From Leptidea sinapis (Eukaryota; Arthropoda; Insecta; Lepidoptera; Pieridae): a stretch of DNA of 64,000 nt. Made by a program: the position numbers and the translations under genes. Shown here one piece after another: positions 12,661-25,286 of the stretch. Within the stretch, counting starts at the first letter, position 1, and each line of letters opens with the position of its first letter. The stretch spans positions 8,325,506-8,389,505 of the forward strand of contig NC_066310.1 in the NCBI RefSeq assembly GCF_905404315.1, given 5' to 3'. The notes under the pieces are model-generated. The model made no database searches and was not told the DNA's origin. It saw only the letters and a list, made by a program, of their open reading frames with translations.

Positions 12661-12979
12661 CTAGTGGACCCAACAGACGTTGTCCTGTACACACGTCTAA
12701 AATCGGTCCAGCCGTTAGGAGGAGTTCACTAACATACACATGAGCAGGAGAATTATATTATATGGACGGAATTGAGAATCTAAACTAATCTCAAATTCAC
12801 TGGAACACACAAAAATATCATCAAAATCAGTCCAGCCGTTTAGGAGGTATTTCAATTGTGAATCTAAACCATCCTCGAATCCCCTTGAACTCACACAAAA
12901 AAATTCATCAAAATCGGTCCAGCCGTCTAGGACGAGTTCAGTGACATACACACGCACACAAGAAATATATATATAAAGA
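12661..12979 (-). mobile_element. Non-autonomous Helitron-type element, abutting the previous one
   Basis: Minus strand starts TCTTTATATATATATTTCTT and ends GTTGGGTCCACTAG, directly followed by the TC start of the neighbouring element. It has fewer internal GAATCTAAACC units than the 3.2 kb copy. Confidence 0.7.
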
Positions 12980-13511
12980 TAGAAGATAATATAAAGTCTT
13001 TATATTTGTGCAACGAGTGGAACACATGACGAACAAGCCCAAATTGTCTATTATTGCATGATCGAGGCGGAGTGAATCTCAAATTGTTATCAATTATACG
13101 AACCGCCACATATCACTGTAACGACCCTGCATTGTGAATTCAATTTATGTTGACCACAGGGCATTCTCTTATAAACAACTTAACCAATTAATGTACGTTT
13201 TATATTTATAATATGGCCTTAATTTCAATTAATTAAGATGAAGTACATAATACACATTAAAAGATTATTTAAAAGGAAATGTTGAGGTGGTTTAGCTTAG
13301 TAGAATACATGGATAGAAGTATATTGAGTGCATGAAAGACCAAATAGTAAGCTACCAAGTATGAAGATTTTATACAAAATAAAAATCTTATTCGAGTCCT
13401 TTTTATTTCGCAAGTGTATCTTGCGCTATTGCAATTAAAAGAGGGTAATATATAATAATATATAATAATATACCAGCTGTTTTAGAGTGAAATGGTATTA
13501 CGCGCCGCGAT

Positions 13512-13874
13512 GGCAAGCGTCCTGACGGAATGACTCTAGTGGCTTGGGCACGGGTAAGGGCGCTGGTGTGGGATGCGACTTGCTTCGACACTCTGGCTCC
13601 TTCTCATGTCCAAGCTACGTCAGTTAGTGCTGCTGCTTCGACTGCCGAAGACAGAAATCGTCGCAAATATGTCGATCTCAATGAATCTTTGAGCCGTTTA
13701 GTGTCGAGATATTTGGCCCGTGTACAAAGTACTATCTTTTGCCTCAATAGGGCAACTGGCAACCCAAGCCCTGGCAGATATTTCTGTCAAAGGATCAGCC
13801 TAGCTATCCAACGTGGGAATGCTGCCAGTATTCTTGGTACGCTTCCCCGTAATGACAGTTTTAATTTTATGTAA
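13512..13874 (+). pseudogene. Retroelement-derived ORF fragment
   Basis: Open frame reading GKRPDGMTLVAWARVRALVW, DATCFDTLAPSHVQ, and near the end RISLAIQRGNAASILGTLP. The PDG-T-L-W---LVWD-T--DTLA and QRGNAASILGT blocks recur in animals as the C-terminal part of reverse-transcriptase-bearing repeat proteins. No RT domain is seen upstream, and the middle looks shortened. I cannot name the element family. It is preceded by an ATA-rich stretch and followed by unremarkable AT-rich DNA. Confidence 0.5.
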
Positions 13875-14885
13875 TCACAGTATTGTAAAGAGTGTAATAC
13901 TTAGTTTTGCAGGCCCATTGTACATAAAAAACGGCGTGTGGTTAAGATAACAAAACTAAATTAAAATTTTATCAAGAAATAACAATGACAAAAGTTTTTT
14001 GCATGTTACCAATTATTAAACCACCAGGAGCATGACACATGGACCAGCCATCGATGTTTCAGGCTTTAGGTACGTGAACGACCCGCCGCCACAAGTAATG
14101 ACATTTTAAGCGAGCGTGACGAATATCATTTTGACATATGATCAATTTTTGACATAAATTAAATCATTTTTATGCATCATATCGATATAGAAGGATTAGT
14201 TTTTACTCCTGCTAATTCAATAGCTTAAAAAAAACAGTGATAATGTACTTTTTCCAATCCATTATCATAAAACATTTTTAAAGAAGACACCGAATTATTA
14301 ACAAAATAAAAAACCTCACAAATTGCCGCAATCTAATGATTATAAATTGATACGAGATAATGTTAGCCACAATGAAAGGCATCCAACTTATTACCGGATA
14401 GCTATACAAAAGCTCTTAGCATCTCCATATAAATAGATCTATAGCAAAAAATCGGCCGTAAACTTTAAATTAACACGTCAAAACAGCAATTTATCTTAAC
14501 TGGCAGCCGAACCGACGATTACCCTACATAAAACCCACATCAATGGCAGACATAAAGGCACAAATACTCTTATTGGTGGTGGCTTTACACTGGCATCAAT
14601 TACATTCACACGTGCGTTCATTAACGGGTATATAAACTCTTGACAGGACATGGGCAATGGGGAATGCTTGAGTAATTCAAGGGCTAATAAAGTCATAGAA
14701 AAGTTTGTTGGACTCTTGCGTTTGTTCTATAGCGTGCTTGAGATGATTGTAATAGAATATAATTGAGTGTTAATGTTTTAGCCAGAGTTTGTGGGCATAT
14801 ACTGAATGGGTAGACGATGAAATCTTAATTTTTTGGCTAGTCATTATAGTTAAAATAACTAAGGGGGTATATCCTGTTGTTGACA

Positions 14886-15165
14886 ACCTGTTTAGCCGAG
14901 TGGTTAGCGATCCTACCTACTAAGCTAGAGGTCCCGGGTTCGAATCCCGGTAGGTGCAAGCATTTATATGATGAATATAGATGTTTGTTTCCGAATCATG
15001 GATGTTTAAATGTATTTATGTATGTTTATATGAATATATGTATGTTTAAGTAAGTATATTGTATTAAATATATCATTGTCTTGTAACCCATAACACAGGC
15101 TATATATGCTTAACTTGGGGCAAGATAATTTGTGTAAAAAGTGTGTCAATATTATTATTATTATC
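14886..15165 (+). mobile_element. tRNA-headed SINE (Metulj-like), copy 1
   Basis: Head: TTAGCCGAGTGGTTAGCG (box A) and GGTTCGAATCCCGGTAGGTG (box B); body TTGGGGCAAGATAATTTGTG; (ATT)n tail. Nearly full length. Confidence 0.8.
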
Positions 15166-15297
15166 CTAGGCGGTAGAAAGGTACGTGAAATTTTATTTAC
15201 TCGTTACAGGTTATGAATTTCAATCTCCATGTCGTGTTAGTTGATATAAGATACTTGATCGGCGTCACATTTAAGCCTGATATCATTTTAATCATGA

Positions 15298-15945
15298 CCA
15301 TAGACTTACAATATACTAGCGTTTAGACAAAGCGTGCGAGAGAGAAGAACATCTCTAACGAACAAACAGCAAAAGAGAAAATAAAAAAAGAATGTATTGT
15401 ACCGTAACTGATTTTAATTGACAACTCGTAAACTAGCTCTTTAGTGTTTTGAATATTAAACACTGACTTCTAGTATATACCACTCGACTGACGGCTTATA
15501 AAGTGCTTTTGTGCCTGTTTGATATTCGCCATTTTGGCGCTGTTGAGTCTGCGGTTCTAAAACTATTGCTAAGGTTGCAGCAAACATCGATAGATGGTGG
15601 GAAACTTTTTACAAAAAAAAACTGTTTATTACGTTGATTCTTCAAGTAACACGGAAAACGAACGTAATGAATTCAAAATGCAAAAATACTTCAGAGTATT
15701 GTAAGTTCCTTTACAGCCATTTGTATTATACGTTCTCTGTACGCTCACGCGTTGCGCTTCAAATAGGCACAAAAAATTTCTGTCAAACATATGGAACAGC
15801 CTGTCCAGTGGTATTTATACAGATCAGTGGTATTAAACCACTAGCTAACACACACCAGTGTGTTTTGATACCAAAAACATTTTGTCAATACAAAACAAAA
15901 TTGATATGCATAATCGGGCTGTCATGTCATCTATTCTTAGAGCCG
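15298..15945. mobile_element. Relative of the CCATAGACTT MITE, enlarged
   Basis: CCATAGACTTACAATATACT at the left, AGAGAGAAGAACATCTCTAA inside, and CGGGCTGTCATGTCATCTAT at the right match the 33 kb MITE. A middle section of about 390 bp is extra. Confidence 0.45.
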
Positions 15946-16646
15946 AGCTCAACAACACACGTTTAAATAATAAACTACTGGTTAAGGTTTAAACGGCCGT
16001 TTATTAATATTTCATCATGCACTAAACATTGATTAGGTATTTTGACCGATTGATTAACTTAAACGAGTAGCGTACACGTAGGTTAACCATTGTTTTGCTC
16101 CATGACTTGGTAAATTGTGTGACATATGTCTGTTTCAAAATAAAAATACAAGACGCCTTGAACTATATTTTTGAAGAAGACGATGTATTAGATGATATTT
16201 AAAATGTTGAAAGAATAATGCGCACTCCTCGTTTATTCGAAATACGGAAAAATTACTTCGACGAATAAGATGAAAAAGCATTTGAATAGATATTTTTTGT
16301 TTGGCAGCAATAACAATGTGAATTACATTGACAGAAGGAGAGTTGCTAAAAAGCCGTTCACGCAATGGACATAACTTTGACGAAACGAGCATTACATTTT
16401 GCAGCATTATTATGTTACCCTTCCATTTTTGGATGTCATAATATGATTAAAAGCACTCTTTACACAGTAATGTTTCACAATTCGGTCATTTGTAACTCAT
16501 TCATCATTCAACGCTCGGTTAGTCAACCACTGGTTAAAATACATGATGAACACTAAAAAAAGTGGCTTGTTTAAACAACTGTTAGCTGTTAACAGATCGG
16601 TTACGTAATCAACGATTATATTGTACTGTTTTTATTATATTGTTTT

Positions 16647-16880
16647 ACCAGTGGGAGGCTCCTTTGCACAGGAAGCCGGCTAGATTATGGGTACTACAGC
16701 GGCGCCTATTTCTGCCGTGATCTTATGTCTCAAGGTGACGAGCGCAATTGTGGTGGCGCTCAGAATTTTTGGGTTTTTCAAGAATCCTGAGCGGCACTGC
16801 ATTGTATTATATATGGCGTATCAATTACCATCAGCTGAACTCCCTGTTTGTCTAGTCCCTTATTTTCATTAAAAAAAATT
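16647..16880 (+). mobile_element. SINE-A copy, internal deletion
   Basis: Jumps from TTTCTGCCGTGA directly to TCTTATGTCTCAAGGTGACG; A-tail present. Confidence 0.75.
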
Positions 16881-17586
16881 GATGACCAACTCAAAAAGAA
16901 ATTGATAGACACGCATGTTCGCAAAATAATTAGTTCTAATTTTAAATAATAATTCAAACGAATTTCACACTCCGGTTGAGTTTGCAATTGAAAAAGATAT
17001 TAACTTTTACTGAGCTATTTCTGAGAGTGGTTAAGGCTACTAAAAAAGAAATTGGATTCACTGTTTGCAATCATTATTAAATATAAGCGTGGTCAGGGAT
17101 AAAATTGTTTCCTGTGGTTTATGCTCTAACCAGTTCTACAAACACTCATTTTATGTCGTAAAGAGAAAATTATAATGAGCTCGATTTAGTATTTTAATTT
17201 GATACCATTTAACAAATAATAGGGGTTGAAGATAAAGATGTGATAAATAATGATGTGAGATACATTGTATGACTCATTTTGACGGTAGAGTTAAAAAAAG
17301 ACGTCTTTAACTCACTCTGCATTAAACTCTTCACAATCATAATATTCTAGTACTAATGGTAACTTTTCATAACGTTGTAATTAGTAGTAATGTAACTATA
17401 TTGCAAATATTTTCACACGGGAACTAAATTAGACTTGTTAGGATATCGAATATATTATATATTTGAAGTGCAAAGGATTTTTTTTAGATAGGTGATACTA
17501 TAAAATAAGTTTTTTTGTTAATTATATCATTATGAGGGTGGTTCACTCTGTGATTAAACTATTTATTAGTCTATTTGTTTCATATA

Positions 17587-18022
17587 CAGGATGGCCGAGA
17601 GACGTCCGAAGCTAAAATTTGATAGCCTCATGGTAATGAGTATCCGATTCACCTCTATGTATGTTCTACGATTTTGGGTAGTTTAGGAGATAATATTTTT
17701 TCCCCCTTTTATCCGCTTTTTTCATTACTTTTAGTTAATTTTCAACACTTTTAGTTAATTTTATTGTTGTTAATTATTAACTACAGTTGCAATAACCATA
17801 TAAGAAACTATGAATAGTTTAGACAATGCGGAACTAGTTTGGAATTGAGTCGTAAGTTCAAGATAACTGCTTCAGCTAAATTCATGAACATGTTCAAGGT
17901 ATCAAATAAAAATGGGGAGCCTATGGCTTCTAACTATTTTTAAAAATTTCCAAGAACATTGGCCACTAAAATGAGCCAAATTCAAATTTTAAGCTTTGGA
18001 CGTCAACTTCTCGACTACCCAG
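17587..18022. mobile_element. TA-flanked MITE, 436 bp
   Basis: Flanked by TA on both sides. Left end CAGGATGGCCGAGAGACGTC, right end (inverted) CTGGGTAGTCGAGAAGTTGA, both leading to GACGTCC and AAGCTtAAAATTT. The interior is non-coding. Confidence 0.65.
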
Positions 18023-18029
18023 TATAAGT

Positions 18030-19108
18030 AACATTATTTATCTCTATTTATGCTGCTAATTATGATTATAGATCAATGATCAATCATTCATTGTGAATCT
18101 GGCCCTTAGACTTAGAAATCTAATCTCACTAAAGGCAGTTTTAAGTTTATGACATAAAAAGTCTAAGTCAATCTAAATATATTATTTCTCAAAGGTATTT
18201 TTTGTGAATGCCAAGTTTCATTATTCTTAAGGTCAAATACAAAAATAACGAATTTTTTATAATGTAAATTTAAAAAAAAAAACGTAAAATTAACAACATT
18301 GCACTGTTCTGTTAACAGTATTATCTACTTATTTATCTATCGCTAGATCGTCATCTCAATCTCTGATCATTTCACTATGACTTATAAATTGAATAAAAAT
18401 TATGAATTCACCCTTCCGAACATCTGTTAAAAACAAATGGAATTGATAAAATAAATTCATCAGATAAAACACGGCAAATAAACTTCTTCACTGTGATAAA
18501 GACTTGGAGGTTATCAGCTACCAATATAAGTTTAACTAATCGACATTCAGAACGCTAATGAACTGAGTATCGCAGGTGTGGCCGAAGCGATGCCATTAAT
18601 ATCCTTCGATACAATGCAAAAAAATCAATGTAATAACTCGAGCAACACAGACGTAAGTTCAATAAGATTAGTGAGAAAGTATTAGCAGAGCGAGGGTGAC
18701 AGGCAACAAGGATCATCCAATAGTAATGTAGTCTTTATCGAGCATCTAGTGCGTTAGTTGCGGCCGCGCCGACTGTTGAACCCTGACGGCTATTAGACTC
18801 GCCAATACCCATGGAATAGATATTATATTCCTGCTTTGGTATTGTTATAAGTTACCTCGTGGCTTATGTATTACAAATATTACATATATGTCATATTATA
18901 TCAACTTCGCAATTTTTTATTAGACTAATTGGTGACCGGTGCGCTTTGATTTAATTAAGCAAATGCGTGCATACAAAATTTCATCTCAACATATTTTAAA
19001 ATATTTTCGTGAACTATGAAATTTGTAAAAAATCCATCATTAATAATTTCGTTTTTCCCCGTTCTACTAAAAGAAATAATGACGCACACTTTGACAGTAC
19101 AGCTGCTA
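18030..19108. other. Intergenic DNA, no recognised gene
   Basis: No element ends or coding frames identified. A small GC-rich spot (GCGGCCGCGCCGACTG) lies at about 18760. Confidence 0.35.
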
Positions 19109-19160
19109 CCAGTGGGAGGCTCCTTTGCACAGGATGCCGGCTAGATTATGGGTACCACAG
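19109..19160 (+). mobile_element. SINE-A 5' fragment
   Basis: The first 52 bases only (ACCAGTGGGAGGCTCCTTTG to GGGTACCACAG). Confidence 0.7.
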
Positions 19161-20134
19161 TCCACAACAGTGCGTCAAAAGTTCGTCTGATAGAATTATT
19201 AATACAAAAATAAAATTTGAAATTAAGATATATTAAATGTCACGAGTTGATATAAAAACTATCCTATCTCTCAAGTTGGATCAAACTGCACACATTGTGC
19301 AAAATTTTATCAACACTGCTCAGTGGTTTAGAAGTTCATCGCGTACAAGCTGCAGGACACTTCCGAAAAGGAGGGTCGCCATGAGGTGTCTGGTGCAAGT
19401 CGAAGGTTGGTTTAATAGTGAGTAACATGTACTCTTAACATTGCTTATATGCTAACACACTTAACTACACACTACAATCTGTCTGTCTGTAAAATTGTAT
19501 TCTTTTGTGTTCTCAGTGAAACTATTCTACGATATATCCACTATTGTAATTTGTATATTTTATTTAACTTATTTTTTTACAATAGTGATGTATCTGTTTG
19601 TTTTCTTAATAAATAAATAAATCCAAATCATTCAGTCCAAATCCTGAATCGACGGGCCGTGCTTGATTTAATAATATCACATTTATTTTATAAATACAAT
19701 TATTTATCTCTTTGATTGAAAAATTCATCATTAAAAACTTACACAATTCGTATACAACGAGTACGTAATATCTTAAAAGTCATGCTAAAACTTCCAAATC
19801 GCTGAAAAAAATCTACATTCAACCAAGCCACTACTTGTTTTTATAAATAGCAAAAATTCATAACTTTTTGCTATATCTATTAGGGCAATTGGTTCTCGTA
19901 ATACCCACGCATTTATTATACTTTGCCGACACAAAGTGTACATGGGATGCTCTAGACCGTACAATTACAAACAGTATCCGACCATATCAAATTAATATGG
20001 GAGATAAAATCTGCAGCTATTGAAAAAGAGGTAAGGTATTGATGTGTTCATTAAGTACCATTGAATAAATAACTATTACAGATGTGACATTCTGTAAGAC
20101 CTGTAGTGAATTTGTTACACTAATAGAAATGCTA

Positions 20135-20378
20135 TAGGTTGTCCCAAAGTTATGGGACATTTTACTGAAAGAAGACTTTATGTTATTATTAAAAGTTAGT
20201 AATTCTGCATTCAAAGATTTTCTAAAAATTACTTGCCTCGTCTGGGAATCGAACCGACTGAAATGTAAAAAAAACAACCCTACTGTTATGATGCCAATCG
20301 AAAGAATGGCCAAAAAGTAATAACTTCTTCAGTAACATAGTATTTTAAAAGAAAGTAGTCAAACTTTGGGACACCCTG
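20135..20378. mobile_element. TA-flanked MITE, 244 bp
   Basis: Left end TAGGTTGTCCCAAAGTT and inverted right end CAGGGTGTCCCAAAGTT, with TA at 20133-20134 and 20379-20380. Confidence 0.65.
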
Positions 20379-20607
20379 TATATGATTCGCTTGCACCTAA
20401 ATATTGGTTTTGTATGTAAGTTATAACAGACCACCTTACAGGCTGATGGGGATTGAAATATTTATGACGATTTCGTATTATTTCAAGGTCTCTAAAATAC
20501 GACGGAAGCGATGGCTGGTCTATGCGTTATGTTCCAGAATAGGCGCTGCTTGGGGTAACGTGGAGGACGATATTTTTTTGGTAATAAAAGAAATTTAACA
20601 AAAAAAC

Positions 20608-21007
20608 AACCGACCTCAAAAACACTATTTCAAAATAAAAGATATAATATGGACTAAAAAGTATGAAAACAGTAAATAGTCATTTTTGGAATCGGTGTCC
20701 TTCCACCGCCACCCGCTCTCGCCTCCTCACAACTCAAGCACATCTCACCTATAACTATGTATGTAGTTATAAACCTATCTTGGATGACACATCACACGCA
20801 AATTTAAGACTTTTATGGTTTTCTCATGGATGCCATTTTCAGATCTGAACCAAAATACAATGGGACCACACGGGAAGCACCAGCTTTCAAATAAAAAAAG
20901 AATTATCAAATTCGGTTCACCCAGTCGAAAGTGTTGTGGTACCAAACATAAAAATAAAAAACAACGTACCGACGAATTGAGAACCTCCTCCTTTTTTGAA
21001 GTCGGTT
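20608..21007. mobile_element. TIR repeat, AACCGACTTCAAAAA ends
   Basis: Left end AACCGACCTCAAAAA, right end TTTTTTGAAGTCGGTT (inverted). Internal CATGGATGCCATTTTCAGAT and ACTTTTATGG segments belong to a very common insect repeat. Non-coding here. Fragments recur at 23727-23900 and about 26143-26175. Confidence 0.65.
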
Positions 21008-21054
21008 AAAAAAGAGTAATTAACATACTTTTATGTACTATTATACATATCCAT

Positions 21055-21225
21055 CTATGGGTGAAAGACAACGATATTTTTAATTCAATATACTAACTAA
21101 ACATACATAAATACATATTAACATCCATTACTCGGAAACAAACATCCAAATTCATCATAATATATAAATCCGCACCGGGATTCGAACCCGGGACCACTAG
21201 CTCTGTATATGGGGCGTCAAACGTT
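21055..21225 (-). mobile_element. tRNA-headed SINE, copy 2
   Basis: Reverse: GGAAACAAACATCCAAATTC, GGGATTCGAACCCGGGACCA; the tail part is missing. Confidence 0.7.
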
Positions 21226-21734
21226 GTGAATAGGTAGTATAAATATTTATAAAAACTCTGAAATTGTAAACTTTAAAAGTGGCAATGAGTTTCTAGCCAG
21301 TTCAAAGCTCAATAAAAATAAAATGTATAACTTTGATATTAATAAGTGTCATTTTTTTACCTGAAATGAATGAATAAATTTTAATTTATTAATTGAATGC
21401 ATCTTTCGCCTTAAAGACTTCATTTCATATAGAATGGAATAAAAACATGCTATTACTGTATTAAGAATGAATCTACTTTCAATAATTATTTAAAAATACC
21501 CGCAAAGGTACCACATAACTTATAAATGAAACAAGCTTTTTATTTTTTTTGTTTTTATAAAATTTATTCCAATTTGGTCCCATGTGGAGTTATTAATATT
21601 AATTGAGTTCGTATCCACGAGTTGCAACCGTTCTTTTCACTGTTGGGCCTTCAACTGTTTTTTTTGGTTTTCTTTTTATTGGAAAACCATCTACGCATGC
21701 GGTCGTAACTCGTAAAAAAGTGTATACTAAATAT

Positions 21735-21945
21735 TTTTTTAAGCGACCAGAAGGATGTTGAGTTGATGGTAATTGATACGCTCTGCCCATTACAATGCAG
21801 TACCGCTCAGGATTCTTGAAAAACCCAAAAAGTCTGAGCGGCACTACAATTGCGCTCGTCACCTTGAGACATAAGATGTTAAGTCTCATTTGCCCAGTAA
21901 TTCCACTAGCTACGCCTTTCAGACCGAAACACAATAATGCTTAAA
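21735..21945 (-). mobile_element. SINE-A copy, 5' truncated, joined to LINE
   Basis: Carries GCCCATTACAATGCAGTACC and CCTTGAGACATAAGATGTTA; meets the Jockey-like 3' end at 21946. Confidence 0.7.
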
Positions 21946-22198
21946 CGATTTTCTTAATGACACCATGGACTGGGAATAAAGCGCACACCCTCCGGCTCTT
22001 TAATTATAACTGTTTATTGTACGATATCACATTGTAATCCATATTTTATATTTAAAAAAAAAGCCCACTGAGTTTCTTGCGCCCATTCTTCTCAGGTCTG
22101 AGGCAGTCTCTTTTAAATGGGTGGTAGTTTTTGACGTTCAATAAGTGATTTTAAATCCTATTTTGAATAAAAATATTTGAATTTGAATTTGAATTTGC
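21946..22198 (+). mobile_element. Jockey-like LINE 3' end with TTTGAA tail
   Basis: Begins within the codons for DFLNDTMDWE-stop and continues through a 3' UTR with AGTTTCTTGCGCCCATTCTT to a (TTTGAA)n tail. Same family as 24737-25286, 5'-truncated. It abuts the 5'-truncated end of the SINE-A copy at 21735-21945. Confidence 0.7.
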
Positions 22199-22204
22199 AT
22201 ACAC

Positions 22205-22362
22205 ATTACTAGTAGCTAGTGAAATTACTGGGCAAATGAGACTTAACATCTTATGTCTCAAGGTGACGAGCGCAATTGTATTGCCGCTAAAAATTTTTGT
22301 GTTTTTCAAGAATCAATAACCACCAACTAAACGTCTCGTCCGTTATTCTCATAAAAAAATAC
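22205..22362 (+). mobile_element. SINE-A copy, 5' truncated
   Basis: TAGCTAGTGAAATTACTGGG to CGTCTCGTCCGTTATTCTCA and an A-tail. Confidence 0.7.
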
Positions 22363-22771
22363 AGAAGTAAAAAGTTCAATTCTAAAAGTATTTACGGCCA
22401 GATATAGTTATACTGCGTTAGTAAATAAATAAAATGAGTAAGTACTATTAAATTCATTCTGGAAACTAAAAGAATTAAAACAATTCAGAATAGCACATCG
22501 TTAATTGTTTGTAATTAATTCATTAGCCACAGGACTTGTCCATATCTGATTAGTCTTATCCAATACGAGTTTCGAGCAAAATGTTCGTTGAAATGCACGA
22601 AGTCTAGCGAGCCAATAATTATGTATTCCCATCCATAATCGATCTTACGCAATTAGACAAATGGCCGGGTGTCTGCTCAGTAATAATAAGCGCATTAGCT
22701 TTGCACAAATGCAGTAATATTGTTTATTAGAAACGTTTTATATTATATACCCGACGGGCATTGATGTACCT

Positions 22772-23083
22772 ACTAGTAGGCTCCATTGCACAGGATGCCG
22801 GCTAGATTATGGGTACCACAACGGCGCCTATTTCTGCCGTGAAGTAGGCATGTATAAGCATTACTGTGTTTCGGTCTGAAGGGCGCCGTTGCTAGTGGAA
22901 TTACTGGGCAAATGAGACTTAAGATCTTATATCTCAAGGTGACGACCGCAGTTGTAGTGCCGCTCAGAATTTATGGGGTTTTTCAAGAATCCTGAGCGGC
23001 ACCGCATTGTAATGGGCAGGGCGTATCAATTTCCATCAGCTGAACATCCTGCTCGTCTCGTCCATTATTTTCATTAAAAAAAC
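22772..23083 (+). mobile_element. SINE-A copy, full
   Basis: TAGGCTCCATTGCACAGGAT to CGTCTCGTCCATTATTTTCA and an A-tail. Confidence 0.8.
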
Positions 23084-23285
23084 CTAGTGTATACACAAAT
23101 CTATAGTAAAAAATCTAAATAAACCCATTATCGCAATTCAAACCTTACCGCCTTAAGGTTACTTAATTAAGAGGTTTGTTTTATACAAATTCAGCGCCAA
23201 TAACTATTACAATTTATTTGAAAGAACACAAAAATCTGGTAGTGTATCCTAACCGTTGTTCTTTTATTTTATAATTACTTTATTT

Positions 23286-23500
23286 CAAATTCAAATTCAA
23301 ACATTTTTATTCAAAATAGGATGTGACAACACTTATTGAAAGTCAAAAAAACTACCACACCCATTCCAAACTGAATGCCTCAGGCCTGAGAAGAATGGGC
23401 GCAACAAACTCAGCGGGCCTTTTTTTTTCATCAAAAAATATGTTTACAAAGTAATATTGTACAATTAAACTTGTTATTTAATAGCCTGAGGGCGGTCACT
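23286..23500 (-). mobile_element. Jockey-like LINE 3' UTR, antisense
   Basis: Begins with the reversed tail (TTCAAA)n and carries CTGAGAAGAATGGGCGCAAC, the reverse complement of the UTR segment in the 22.1 kb copy. Confidence 0.7.
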
Positions 23501-23726
23501 CCATTCCCAATATGTGGTATCATTAAGAAAGTCATTTATGTTATAGTAACCTTTACCACACAAACGTTTTTTAACAATTCTTTTGAATAACGTAATACTT
23601 TTGTTTTAAACATTTTCTGGGATATTGTTGTAAAAGCATATCGTACATCGCCCCACAAAAGACTTACTAACTCAACTTAGCCGAGTAGTAGGCATTATAA
23701 TTTAATCAGAGTATCAATAATTCTTT

Positions 23727-23900
23727 TTAACTGACTTCAAAAGTAGAAGGTTCTCAATTAGATTGGAATTTTTTATGTATGTAAACCGATTACGCTGAGA
23801 TTTATGATCCGATTGACATGATGCTTCTATTATTTGATGCGGAATGTTTGCCATTTGGTCCCATAAAAATTTGACATAGATTAGCCCAGTTTTTATTTTA
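23727..23900 (+). mobile_element. Fragment of the AACCGACTT repeat
   Basis: TTAACTGACTTCAAAAGTAG, AGGTTCTCAATT and GCCATTTGGTCCCATAAAAA match the outer part of the 20.6-21.0 kb repeat, reverse orientation. Confidence 0.5.
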
Positions 23901-24048
23901 TGAGCATTTTTTAAGGTTATTTTTGTTTACGTGGATGATATAAGTATAGTCTGTGTACGCCTTTTTTAGGAGTTTTCATTTAGGTTGATTATATTTTATT
24001 ATTATTAACCCCTGTCCCGATACTGTTTCTTAGAATCTATATATATAG

Positions 24049-24500
24049 TTAAAGGCGCGCCCAATATACTATCTACTGATAGAGATAAATTACTACCTTC
24101 TACTGTCAGTATATAATTAGCTGTCAATAATCTGAAACTAGTAATAACTAGTAGTACTAATAAGTCATGCTTATCGCCTTATATTGGGACGCGTAAATTG
24201 CAATTTCCATATAAAACTTCTATCGCTGTTAAGCTATACGTCGTCCCATTGATAGACCGCGTGTACGGATAAGGTGAGTTACCGTCGATAAGTTCATTGG
24301 AACTGAAAAGTCAACGATAGTTACGATTTTTATCTCAAATAAAAGATAGACTGAATATTGGGAACGGCCGTAAGGCGATAAGAATGTTTATCGGGTATAT
24401 TGGGACAGCTTCAGATTATTGACAGCTAATTACTGACAGTAGAAGGTAGTAATTTATCTCTATCTGTAGATTGTATATTGGGAACGGCCGTTAGTTTGTA
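24049..24500. mobile_element. Foldback MITE copy 1 (arms of about 80 bp)
   Basis: Left arm (from GCGCGCCCAATATACTATCT to GCTGTCAATAATCTGAA, 24054-24134) is the inverted copy of the right arm (TTCAGATTATTGACAGC to TATATTGGGAACGGCCGTT, 24411-24500). The interior carries a second pair of smaller inverted segments (CTTATCGCCTTATATTGGGA and its partner). No coding. Confidence 0.75.
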
Positions 24501-24736
24501 AGAGGAGAGTTCGTAACCCGAGAGGCGCAGGCGCAGTATAAATTAAGTTTATATTTTTACATTATGCTTTAAAATAATTCATTTATGAATTTATTATAGT
24601 GAAATTAAAACTTATTTATTTACAATGAAATATCACATTTTTCCTCAAGGAACGTTTACAAGGAAGAAAGGCTATATAATGAAAACTAACCATTAGCTGT
24701 TTAGAATTCTGTATTTAGCTTACTAATGTAGCTATT

Positions 24737-25286
24737 ATGACTTACTTCAGTTATTTTCATAGTATTATGTCCTATGGTATATTGTTATGGGACAGTGCGG
24801 CCGATATTAATACCATCTTTGCGCTGCAGAAGAGGGGCTATTTATAACCTATGTCCTAAAGAAACATTAAGAGAAAAATTTGAAGAAATAAACATTTTGA
24901 CTGTTGCTTCTAAATACATTTTTGATTATGTTCTGTATGTTCATAAGCACATTGAGGAATTTTCTAGAAACTGTGACATTCATAATGTTAACACGAGGAA
25001 CAAATATAAACTTGTTATGCCTACTACTCGGTTGAGTCGGTTAGTAAGTCCAGTAAATGAACAAAACAAATGTGTTACGAAATTTAAAAGAATTGTTAAA
25101 AAAGTTTGTGTGGGAAAGGTTACTATAGCATAAACGATTATCTTAATGACACCACGGACTGGGAATGAAGCGAACACCCTCAGGCTCTTTAATTATAAAT
25201 ATTTATTGTACGATATCACATTGTAATCCATATTTTATATAAAAAAAAGCGCCCGCTAAGTTTCTTGCGCCCATCCTTCTCAGGTC
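24737..25286 (+). pseudogene. Jockey-like LINE: RT C-terminus and 3' UTR
   Basis: Reads SYGILLWDSAADINTIFALQ, then after a small frameshift AIYNLCPKETLREKFEEINI, LTVASKYIFDYVLYVHKHIE, CDIHNVNTRNKYKLV and FKRIVKK, and (another frame) NDYLNDTTDWE plus stop. These are hallmark segments of the RT C-terminal region in Jockey-like elements. The 3' UTR (GCTCTTTAATTATAAATATT onward) matches 21946-22198 but lacks the TTTGAA tail, since a Helitron-like sequence takes over at 25287. Confidence 0.75.

Noticed and set aside
14886..14960. Functional tRNA gene at the SINE head
   Set aside because: The body and ATT tail of a dispersed SINE follow directly, and three more copies exist in the window.
20017..20313. 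A 98-residue minus-strand ORF
   Set aside because: It overlaps the TA-flanked MITE at 20135-20378 and has no family features.
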